A DNA stretch of 64,000 bases, from the NCBI RefSeq assembly GCF_030936135.1, contig NC_082595.1, forward strand, positions 110,376,334 to 110,440,333. The letters are read 5' to 3'. The translations under genes were made by a program, and so were the position numbers. Source of the stretch: Gavia stellata. Taxonomy: Eukaryota > Chordata > Aves > Gaviiformes > Gaviidae. This document shows positions 38,900 to 50,800 of this stretch, in pieces (within the stretch, counting starts at the first letter, position 1; every line of letters begins with the position of its first letter). The notes under the pieces are model-generated. The model was not told the origin of the DNA, did no database searches, and saw only the letters and a list, made by a program, of their open reading frames with translations.

Positions 38900-41800
38900 C
38901 TACGGCATAAGGAGGATGTTATAGCAGGATCAAACCTCAGGTCTCTCTTATTAGCAGCTGCATCCCATGGGCTGATTGGGAAAAGCAAATTCTATCCCGA
39001 GTTCATAAGGATTTGGGGGAACAGGGAAATTTTGGGACTCAAAATTTCACAGCTGAGCCCTGAGATGGCTGCAGAATAAATAGATACAGAAGGTAAGAGA
39101 AGGAGGTCAGTCACAAGCTCTGGCTCAGTGCAATGCCCTGTCCTTCTCAGCCTTTTCCGCGTGCTCCCGTGGCCCCAGAAGGATACCTGAATCCTGTCAC
39201 CAAGACACAATAGCTGAGAGTGAAAAGGGACATTTGCTGTGACTGCTCATTCAGTCCTTGACTTCTCTGCTAAACTGGTGCGTGTAGGTGCTAGGTACCT
39301 GCCACTGTTAATTTTGGGGTCTAGCATCCAGAAATTGGACAAGAGATGCACGCTAAGCCTGACAAATCTTTCTTGCGACCACACTAATTTCACTGAAAGC
39401 TTGCCTGGGAAACTGCAAGAGCAACCATCAGTCACCCAGTGTGTGCAAGCCTTTAAATGCACTTTGCAGCCACCCTGCAAAGAGGAATGTCCTTCTGTTG
39501 GCTGCTGTAGCTTGAACACCAAGAGCACATCTAGTTGCCCGCATGACCTCTGTGTACAATCTCTGAAAACAACCCGAGGGAGAAGAGATACCAGTACAAA
39601 ATCCACCCAGCCAGGTACAACACTTTTTGACAGTCATGTACCTCTTAAGTGCTGTGCAGCCCCTGCTCTAAATAAGACAGTTTCCTTCCACAGTGGGTTT
39701 GAATCTTTTTTCTACCCTATCTCCAATAGTTCATGTGGCAAATAAATCCAATACAAACCCATTTCCCAAGACAGACAGCTTTCTTGGGAAATGTTGTCCT
39801 TCCCTCTTTGTGCACTACCTTGAGAAATGTCTCTGTCATTAATATATGAGTCCCCTTCCACCAGCAGCTACCCTGAGCTAACACACATTAATTACTGAGT
39901 AAGGAAGTGGCCGTAGTCCCCTGTGCAACGCATCGGCACCCGCTAAAGTTTGTGGCAGAATTCCTACTTATTTCATTAGACGGAGGGTCTAGACCCATAA
40001 TATGTTTATATTTTTGGTTTTTTTCTATTTTTCTTTTTGGTTCAACATGCATATGGGAGGGAAAAAAGAAGATAAATACAGAGCAAGTGTTGCTTCAGCA
40101 TTCACAGAATCATTTAGGTTGGAAAAGACCTAAAGTCCAACTGTAAATTCAATACAGTTTGCATTGAAATGGTGTTACTGTAGCTACGTGTCTGCATCTC
40201 AGCCAGTGCTGCTGGTCCCTCTTCAGACTCAGGATCTAAAGACATTTCCCAACCCTGTTTCAGCCAAAAACTTGCGCGAATCGCACAAGTGACCTTGCAG
40301 TGACCTTGGATCCATGCGTTATCAGTGTCCTTGGCAATGGCATCCTGCTTGAATGAACGGACATCTCCTAGGCTGTGCGCACAATTAAATTACTGGGAAT
40401 TTTACCGCTAATCCCCTCGCGGCAGGAACAGGCCAAACGTATTATTCTGGTAGCGAAAGGAAGGCGCTTCGAGCCTCCTACACAAAGATAATAAATGAAG
40501 TCAAGAGAGTGGGAGCCGTTCGCAAGCCAGTGACGCAGCAACGGCTGACGATCCCTCATTGGCGATATGTCGGGATGTGTCGTGCCGGCTTTTCCCGATA
40601 CAGGAGGTTTTTAGTGCTGGCAGAGCCCCTGCACACTATCGGGGCAGATCGGTTTCAGAGTGTCTAATTTGGAGGCTGTTCACACTTGCAAAGGACCTTT
40701 CTCCCAGGGTGCTTAAATACCAGTTAATTCCTGATACCTTGTGACTATCCTTGGGGGGAAAAGTCTTATCGTATTTCATAGCTGAGAAAACCACAGCAGA
40801 AAAGAGATGCGATTTGCACGAGGCAACGGCAGAGCCAGGAATCCCTATTCAAACTACAGATCATGCGGTTTTCCTTTCAAATCAGATCTGCTTTTCCCTG
40901 TTTGCCTCTTTAACCATGTTCGTTTTGTTCTCTGCCCGGTCGGTGAGGAAAGGGAGAGCTGTCTGCAGGGCTCGGGGGACTGTCAGCTGCGGAAAGCCAT
41001 TTAAAACCTGGGCAGAGAGGGAGTCAGGCAACGCTGTGAAAAGCCAGGCAGCAGCTGCAAATCCATTCCTCTAATCCACATGCCCTGAGACCCAAATTCC
41101 GCTTCAGATCCCTTTCCACGCAGGCTGAGCTGGTCTGCTTCGTGGATGCAAAAGGAGGTAACATGCAGCTAAGGTGCCACTTCTCTTAACTCCAAGATAC
41201 TTAACTTGATGATTTTATCACAAAGTCACTAAATCATCCTCTCCAGGTGATAATCTCATTCACAAAATTATAGCAGTAGCCCAGATGAATCAGTAGCCTG
41301 GTTTTTACAGGGCTAAAGATAGGGAAATAAACTCGGTTCTTGGACACTTCTGAATATCCCTGTATCCACCTTAAGCTCTCAAAAACGTTGGCCCCAAGTT
41401 TTCCATCCTCATGTAGGAGACGGTGTGGGAGGAGCGAGTTCTGAGCACTGGTACAATTATCTCAGCTCTGTGATGTTTCCAGTAGCACTAATTTAATGAA
41501 TGCTCAGGTTAACGACTCTGAAGATCGAAGAACTTATTAAATGCTGCTTTCAGCTTTCAGCCTCCTGTATCTTGGTGTTGAAATACTTCTGGTCGGCGAC
41601 ACACACCAGATACCTGCTCCTGCTCTTCGGTCTCAGTGCCAAGTTTCTGGGCAATGAAAAAAACCTTAAAAATAGCATCTTTGCTTCTGTTGCATGTTTC
41701 TTGTCAACAGGAGGATGAGCGAAAAGCAACCACACCAAATGAGATCTGGTGCTGAACTCATGCCTTCCACAACTGCATGTTAATCCTCCCATTAGGAGAG

Positions 41801-44800
41801 GTGAGAGCAATGATATATTCACTGGTAAATGGTTCTGGCTTGTATAAAAACTGTCACCGACTAACAAGGCGCTTTGTTCACTGAAGCTGATCAGAAGTTT
41901 CATCCTTTTCACGATGGCCAAAGCCTTTCTGTGAACATCAGGAGCCTTTCTGCTGACTTTAGTGGCCTTTGGATCGAGAGTGTAATCTTCTTCCTTTCCT
42001 ATTTGTATTCATGTCTGCAACATGGTAATTGATCAGAACAAACACGTTCAGCCACATAAATCTTCTTAGGTGGGAGAAGGTCTGGGGGAGGGAGAACAAC
42101 CCATCTGATACTCATTAGGTGGATACACAATCCTTGCAAGTCATTGCTGGTTTCATTTTCTTGTTGGTAAGCTCTGTGTAAATTGGAGAGAATCAGCATG
42201 TGAATAACAACATTTGCCGTTAGAGCTGTCTTGGCTGCAGGAAGTAAAGGCTTTTGCAAATAGATGATTTCTACAGTTATTTCACCGTGAACAAGCTGTC
42301 TTTGGAGAAAGGTGGAAGGAAGGAGGCTACGGCCATTTTTAGCATGCAGGTATCGAAAATGAACCAGGCAACACAGGGCATCTGCACTCCTTTCATGGGA
42401 TCCCTTTGAGATCTCCGAGAGCTACTCTGTCCCTCCATCTCCTTGCTGGAAAATGGGAGAACAGGACCGTTCTGCTCCATCCACAGCAGGGTCCATTAGG
42501 AACTGCGGTAGCACAGACTTAAAGACATTTATAATGCATCTGGCCAAAGACCCGTGTGGCCCAGACTCCTGTCTCTGACAGTCATCTGTAGCAAGAGCTC
42601 AGGGAAGGAGAATGAGAAACAGGGCAAGTATTTACAGAGTTGTATTTACATCACAGTGGTTAATAGCCTTAGAGAGATCTTCATCCAGGAAGTTATCTAA
42701 TTGCTTTTTGAATCCATTTATCCCTTAGGATAAATACCCACAACATCCTGGTCAGTGACTTCCATAGTTTAATTATCCATTGGATGAAAAAACGCTTCCT
42801 TCTCTTTGTTTTAAATCTGTTGCCTGATACGGCCATCTGACACCCCCTCCTTCATGTGTTTTGAACAGTAGCGACAAGAGGACAGCTCTTGACTGTCCTC
42901 TCCTTGCTGCTCATGACTTTGGAAATCTGTGTCATATCCCCATCACACATCTCTTTTACAAGCCTCAGAGTCCTGCTCTGTTATTCCCCTTTCTGCCAGA
43001 AGCCATTCCGTGACCCTCTTCACCCTTCCTACTCTACTCTTCTCCTTTTCTAAAACTACTGCTCCTTTCTCAGGTGGGGTGGATGGGAATTGCACACAGG
43101 ACACAAGATGTATGCTCCCAAGATTAGTGCCCTGGCATAACATGCCTTTTCTTCGCTACCTATTCCTTTGCTAATAATTCATAACTCTCTCATTGCCTTT
43201 TTGACCTCCACAGAACCTCGTGCTGATGTTTTTGAAGGACTATCCACAGTTACTCCAAGATCTTCTTACATGGTAATAGCTAATTTAGAGCCTATTATTG
43301 CAAGCATACAGCTGGAGCTGCTTCTCCCTATATTCATTACTTTGCCCTTATCAACAGTGAACTGCATTTGCTGTTTTAACCTTCAGTCACTCAGAATAAT
43401 GAGACCCTGCTGCACCTCTGCACCGTCAGTTTTAAATTCGACCACTCTGAACGATGCTGTGGCATCAGCCAACTTGGTCATCTCAGCATTCGCCCCCCTT
43501 GAAGATCACGGTTCCTTGCACAGATGCCAACACAACTCCCCTCGTGAGCCCATCATATCCTTCCTCCACGTTGCCTCCCTTTCAAACCAAAGCCCTTCTA
43601 CTTCATGACAGTTTAGTTTCTTCACGCGCCTTTGGTGAGAAATCTCATTAAAAGAGTTTTGGAAATCTCAGCGTGTTATATCAGCTGGATCACCCTCTGC
43701 CACATGCTTGTTGACTCCTTCAAAGAATTTAAATCTGCCTGTGAGTCATGACTTTCCCTTAAAGCCGTGTTGACTCACTGTAATTGAATGAGAAGCGGCT
43801 CCTCTGAATCATCACACCCATTCCCCCACTCCCAGGGCAAGCACAAAGTAGGTTTTTGTGTTCAGCTGGATCCCAAGATGTTCTGCTCCCCACAGCTTCA
43901 CTCACCAGGCACACAAAGTAATTCTGGATCCCCTTGCTGCAAACCAGCTTCAGTTTGAGGGACCAAAAACTGCAACCCAGAGGAAGAAAGCGGAAGAGAC
44001 ACGTGAGACCATCAACATCCCAGGTCCTTGCAATAGGAAGGAATGGTTTTGACAGATGAGAGAATTAAGCCACCTCAGCCTGAATGTGTTCACTTGTCTG
44101 CCCATGTCAAAGAACGATCAAATGATGAAAGCCCTATAAAACCATGGGATGCAGGAAAAGTGTTCTGGTTCTTATGAGCTGCACATCAAAGCACCCTTCA
44201 GAAGCAAATTTAAGAGACTGCAAATGCAGAAACACCTTTCTACTGCTTTGTTCTGGGGCTTCCCAGGATACCTTCCTACTTAAACCAACTGGTCCCTTAG
44301 GGAAAAAACCCACCTCGTCATGTTAGCAACAGTTCGGTGATGGAGAATCCACCACAAGGACGGAGAGTGGATCACTCTCTTCAATATTAAGGCAAGATAC
44401 AATAATAAAGTAATTTTGTATAGTTAGTAATAACTTTGAACTGAAATGTGGTCAGCTTTGACTCCTGGCCCCCAGGAGACCTTTGTCTGATAGGCAGAAG
44501 GGCCTATAACCTCAGACCTCACGCAGATACTCTCCATCCCTACCGACTGCAATCAGACCATCATCCATCCACCTCCGATCAGATATTTTGAACAGCCTGA
44601 AGGACTAACCAGGCTTCCCTGGTTTGTGACCTTTTTCCTTGCATCTGTGATAATTTACCTATATGGACCCAATTTTAACTTGCAGACTTTTTCTTTAAAA
44701 AATTCTATTTCACAAGTCTTCCTTTGCAGTTTTGGAGCCACATTAGCACCAGTAAAAGGATGCAAGAGCTTGTAAAAGGATGCAAGAGCTTTTGTCACTT

Positions 44801-47800
44801 CTGCAGGCGTTTAGCACTCTTATACACAGACGAAGTGAGGGTGTGAGGGGTGAGTTCAGCTCTGGACTGATCACCCCTCCTTGCTGGTTCCAGCACAAGT
44901 GTCAAGCTCCTGAAATATCTAAAATAGCTCTGGAGACTTAAATGTAGGCAATGTCCTGCCTTGGAGCCATGTGTTCCCCTGTGAGCTAGACACCTTGGAC
45001 TTGCTTTTAGTTAATAGGATGCAATAAGCACTCGTACAGGGATTTATCTCATTTTAAAATAGATGGTTAAAACAGTCCCAATGAACCACATGTCAGAAGT
45101 GCTTTTTTTCTCCCTATTGATGGAAAGATGATTAGGTAGGTGCAGATGGCTATAGGAAAGACATTTGTATCTGGCCAGATAAATCCCACCCTGCGTTGTA
45201 CAACAACTACTGCTATCACTATAGCTATGAGGGGTGAGAGCCCTGAGCATCCCAGACGCTGTAAAGGGCATTTGCCCCTTCTAAACTGCTGACAGTATAT
45301 GCGGCAGGGCATATTGCAGGTGAAGGAAAGAGGTCTTTCTCTGCCTTTTTCACAGAACTAAAGAAATTGAAACCCAGAGCCCTAGATGCATCCTAGCATC
45401 ATTTCAGACATTTATCAGAGATGGCCAAGATCACCTCCTGCTACAGTCGGTGGAAGGGGGTAGATACCTTCAGCCCATGACTCAGATCAGCCCCACACCG
45501 GGGGACGGTGCAGGGAACGGTGCAGCTGAGCTGGAAGCATCCCGCTGCTTGTTTGTGACCACACAATGATCCCTTCCCGTGAAAGTCAGGCCAGGGACTC
45601 GGCCCCCCTTCCTCTGCTGCTGACCTGAACTGTACGTGAACTGTGACTTCCAGCTGAACACACTCCGTCCTAATCACCACAACGCAGAGCTACCCCCACA
45701 GACCTCTTTTGCAGAAACTCTCTGAAATATAATTGGGCCATTTACTGAATTTTGTCTGGATAGGCAAGACACTGAAGAGGCATTTGCTTTGTGAGTCTCT
45801 TATACTCTGATTATTGTTCAAGTTACCATTGCATCAGAGCCTAACAAAAGATGCTTAAGAAAGCAAGGAATTAGACATCAATCGTGGTTCATGGGGTCAT
45901 GGAAGAAATGTAGCACACAAAAAAATAACACATAGGCCATCTCTAGTGTCTGTTCTTTAGCACTTGTACGCCATGAACATCCATTAATGCTAATGCTTAT
46001 GACTAAATAGAACTATAAGTCAATTACAGATCCTGTTAGTGTTAATTCACAGTCAATCTATATATTTGTCTGCGGAACCGCTAGGGAATTGGTATACAAT
46101 AGATTTTTCTTTTTAAGTGAATGGATTTTTTTTAAAGTACAAATACTCGGGAGCTCTGCTATTCAATCTCCTTGAGTTATTATAGGAATATGGTCAGTGA
46201 TCCACAAATTAGTCTTGTCTGGTACTAGTATGATGGCAGCTGGTGAAACATCTGAGCTTTTCTATTCCTGTCCTGTTGCCACATGGGGGTATTAAGGTGG
46301 TGGTCAGTAGAACAAAACTTCTACATGATGCCTTGGTAAAGACTTCTGTGTGGCTCTAGTTACTCATATAAAACAGCTTGCTGCAATGGGGAAAATCTAG
46401 CACACAAATGGCACACAATGCAAAGACCTAGGATGGTAATCCTTTGGATTCAGATCAGGATCATGTAGACTTACAACCTTGGTCTAGATGCTACTTTCCC
46501 AACTTAGCCTGGCTTTGGACATGAACAAATGTATCCTGATTCTCAGCAAAGCTTAGAAAAGGTTAACATAAAGCTTTTATCTACTTCATATCCATACAGA
46601 TCTTGCATCTCTGCAATGCATGGCTTTCAGGTTTACTGCAACCACATCTACACCAGCAAACTCAGCGTCTCCAGGGCTTGTTCCCTGACCAGGGGTCTCT
46701 GCCTTGCCTGTGCTGCTGCTCCTACCTGACCTCTAAACTGGGGTGCCAGCATCCAAAGTGATCCTGCCCCATCCCTGGAAACATTCAAGGTCAGGTTGGA
46801 CGGGGCTCTGAGCAACCTGATCTAGTTGAAGATGCCCCTGCTCGTTGCAGGGGCGTTGGACTAGATGACCTTTGAAGGTCCCTTCCAACCCAAACCATTC
46901 TATGATTCTATTGTGGGAGGCTCCTGAGCCATGCAAAAGCTTTGAGTTGTGTCCAGGAGACAGCTGGTTGGCACAGGCGAAAACCATGCCCAGGGCTGCT
47001 CTACCTCCTTGACAGCGCTGACTTTGTAAAGGATTTAGGTATTTTGAAATCTGGCCTCATTTTCATTTGACACAACCCCCGTAATATCTATAGGTAAGCG
47101 TAGCTCGATAGGCTGCACTGTCTACAGTATGCCTCACTATCTGCCCAGGGCAGATGAAATGGGTGTCCAGAGGTCCATGCTGCAGAGCCAGTACCAGGTT
47201 CGGACCTGGCCTCCCAGTTTATTACCAGGCAGCCTACTACAGGCAAGCCACCAGATTTCTGAACCAGCCTAGCAAGGCCACAACTTGCCCTACCTGACTT
47301 CAATCAGCACCTCCCAGAAAATCACCCATCAGCAAAATGCTTCCCCTGCAGCAAATTAACAAATTCTGACGAAAAGCCATGTCACCTGTTTCTCTCCTGA
47401 AGAGCTCCCCTAGCCTAGGGTATGGTTCTGTTTTGCTCTCATTATTTCAGTTTGCAAGACATTTCTGCCTGGTCAAGCTTCCACTAAAAGTGGGCAGTTG
47501 CTGGGTTATGAGCATTACCACACATGCAATCGTCGTGTACTTCCACTGCTTGGAAAGCTCACATTTCTAATTCATTTTTCAGATGACTCTAACATTATTG
47601 TAGATCAAAATAGCACCCTCATCAGCTTTTTGAATACAGGAGATTCATTTTGCTGGGTACAAGTGCTCTTGCTGTTTCACCAGCATAATTCAGTCGCAGA
47701 ACTTAAGGCTGGGCTGGGAAGTGCATTCTTTAATCATGTTAATGTTATCCTGTGGCAGTTTTCTTTTTAAAATTTTTGATTGAATTTAATGGAGGTGAAA

Positions 47801-50800
47801 GTCACTAGATGAATGGTTTCAGAGACAGATGCTCTCTAGCTAATCAAAAAATGGTTTTGCAAAGCAAACTTCCCCTCCGCCGCCCAGCTACGGGCCCAGC
47901 TCGCAATGGCTTTGCAGTCCACGGTCCCTGTACCCACTGTCTTTGCCTAAAGGGCAGGGGATCTCTCCTGTCCTGGGTGTTGTTTTAGTTCCCTCAGTGA
48001 ATTATTTCTGTGGGATGGAGCTGTGCATACGTGTGACTGCCCTCTGTCCCCCTGCAAAAACATGCACATGTCTAAGAAAACCCTTGCCCAGTGGAGGATG
48101 GAGAGCTTAGTCCTGAAGCAGAGGCTGCAGGAGAGCCCAGTCCTTACCCGGCTCTCAGAGGAGGGGTTGGAGGTTGATGCTGTGCAGATGATACCAAGTT
48201 GGTGGGAGCATTGATCTACTGGAGGGTAGGAAGGCTCTGCAGAGGGATCTGGACAGGCTGGATCGATGGGCCGAGGCCAATTGTATGAGGTTCAACAAGG
48301 CCAAGTGCCGGGTCCTGCACTTGGGTCACAACAACCCCAGGCAACGCTACAGGCTTGGGGACGAGTGGCTGGAAAGCTGCCCCGCAGAAAAGGACCTGGG
48401 GGTGTTGGTCGACAGCCGTATGAGCCAGCAGTGTGCCCAGGTGGCCAAGAAGGCCAACGCCATCCTGGCCTGTATCAGAAAGAGTGTGGCCAGCAGGAGC
48501 AGGGAGGTGATCATGCCCCTGTACTCGGCGCTGGTGAGGCCGCACCTCGAATGCTGTGTTCAGTTTTGGGCCCCTCACTACAAGAAGGACCTTGAGGTGC
48601 TGGAGCATGTCCAGAGAAGGGCGACGGAGCTGATGAGGGGTCTGGAGCACAAGTCTGATGAGGAGCGGCTGAGGGAGCTGGGGTTGTTCAGTCTGGAGAA
48701 GAGGAGGCTGAGGGGAGACCTTATCGCTCTCTACCATCACCTGAAAGGGGGTTGTGGTGAGGTGGGTGTTGATCTCTTCTCCCAAGTGACTAGCGAGAGG
48801 ACAAGAGGAAATGGCCTCAAGTTGTGCCAGGTGAGGTTCAGACTGGATATTAGGAACAATTTCTTTACTGAGAGAGTGGTGAAGCACTGGAATAAGCTGC
48901 CCAGGGAGGTGGTGGAGTCACCATCCCTGGAGGTGTCCAGGGAATGTGTGGACGTGGCATTGTGGGACATGGTTTAGTGGGTATGGTGGTGTTTGTTGAT
49001 GGTTGGACTTGATCTTACAGGTCTTTTCCAACCGCAGTGATTCTGTGATTCTGTGTGATACTGTGAAAAGGTGTTTTTTGGCTTTCAGTCTTTGACCTCA
49101 GGACAGTGATCCTGCGGATGGAGTATGTTCTGAAGGCTCAAATTCTGAGTGAGGTTTCCCCATATCCAGGTGTTTGTGTCAGCTCTCCCCGCTTAGCAGT
49201 CCCTGTTATCAAATACTGCTTAAACTCTATTATTTAGCTTCAAAAGCCCATCATCCTACATCACTAACTCATTGCAATAAGATGCGACTAGTTCTGGCAG
49301 TCACAGACCCACCTGCCATGTTATCAAAGGACATTTGTATCAGAGCCAAGACTTCACTGAGAAAGGTTTCTAATATTCAAGTTAAACATACCTGGACTCA
49401 ATTTCCCACCCAATTCTTCTGCTTTGACACCCCTGGACAAACTTCCGTGTCTGTATTCAGTGTTTAACCTGGCAATAGAGCAGCACTGCCCAGCCCAGGG
49501 GCTGAGGGGACCCCAGGCAGGAGGAGACACAGCCCATGCTGTGCTGAGCCCTCTCTGCAGGGACAGGAGACCTCTCCTCCCATTCCTCCTACCTGCACAG
49601 CTTGGCCACAGCAGACACTGGGTTTTTTGATTGCTATGAGATAAAAGTCCTCTGCCCAGAGCCATCCAAAACTGTCTCCCATCCAAGGGGACTTGTTGGG
49701 AACCACCCTTTTCCCTTGCCCTCCTTCCAGCTCACAGTTTCCCTTGCAGAGCTCCTGTTTATCTCCCTGCAGGGAGGGAATCAGGGCAGGGGAGAGAGTG
49801 TGAGGAGAGGCCCGTCTGCTCAACAAGGTGTTTCATTCCCAGCACCACCATTGCTTTCCGACCCCAAGAGTCCTGCACCGCCACTGCCCGGGTCAAAATG
49901 CCTTTTCAGGCAGTTCCTTGGCCCCTGGGCATCCTGCCCTGGCCTCCTGCAGAGAAGAGTTAGCAACCCCAGGAAGCCGTGGGAAGGATCGATGTTCATT
50001 CCCAAAGCAAAGGAGCTTCTCCTCCAATGTGTCTGTGCCCCCACAGGCAGCATGGACATCCAGGAGTCTGTTTACTTTACCTGGCAGGCGCCTCTTTGTC
50101 CTCTCTCCAGCTCAGCACACAGCACGTTCTCCACTAGCTGCGGGATCCGCTCCAAGCACCGCTCCCTGCTGATGAGCTTCATCCGCGCTTTCTGCAGCAC
50201 ATGGGATGTTGGCCCTGCAACCGCTAACCCACAAGTGAGAAGAGAAGGGTTAACAAACCCTGCAGAACAGCGCAGACTTGGTAAGGGTGAAACCACAGCC
50301 AGAGACTAGCCCTTGGGACTGCTCTCAGCTAAATTTGTAAAGCATCTCAGGGCAAGAGGGTCTCAGGGCACAACCATATGGTCTTGGGGTCACGGGGGCT
50401 TGCAGAGGTTGCCCAAATGTTAGCAAAGATAAATTTGTATTCTTGACTTTATGCCAGCTGAGGAGGTGGGTAGGTAGGTAGAGAGGGGGAAGGTGTTAAC
50501 GGGCAAAGCTGAAATCCTGGGGAGTGGAGGTTTGCTAAATAGGATTTTAAAAAATCACTTATTTTCGTAGAGGAACTCTGGTACAGCTGGAAGACCCCCA
50601 GAGGGATGGCTTATTCTGTTGGTCTTGGTGATGACCTGAGACAAGCTGTACCGCACTGCTTGGGTTTCTCACTCACATTTCTGGGGAACCCAGTTTGGGG
50701 GACTCTTCTTGGGGTCCTGTGAGAGCCCTACAGATGAAAGTCCACTGAGCTTTCCGCAGAACAGATGATCTTGTTATCCCCATGCTTGCATGGGGGGGCT

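Larger units (their letters stand above)
38900..50080 (-). other. PRSS55 intron 4 (11.2 kb)
   Basis: The interval between PRSS55 exons 4 and 5. No additional protease exon was found, in particular no second GDSGGP-type exon that could replace exon 5. It contains a CpG-dense block, one ancient and several younger CR1 copies, a MIR-like fragment and a 20-bp tandem duplication, listed separately. The remainder holds nothing recognised. Confidence 0.85.

Noticed and set aside
39239-39745. 168-codon Cys-rich plus-strand frame in PRSS55 intron 4
   Set aside because: Cysteine spacing fits no known domain, no splice or promoter context was seen, and there is no sign of selection. Kept only as a curiosity.
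49602-50309. 235-codon plus-strand open frame
   Set aside because: It lies over PRSS55 exon 4 in antisense, is Pro/Ser-rich with no family signature, and is explained as a shadow.
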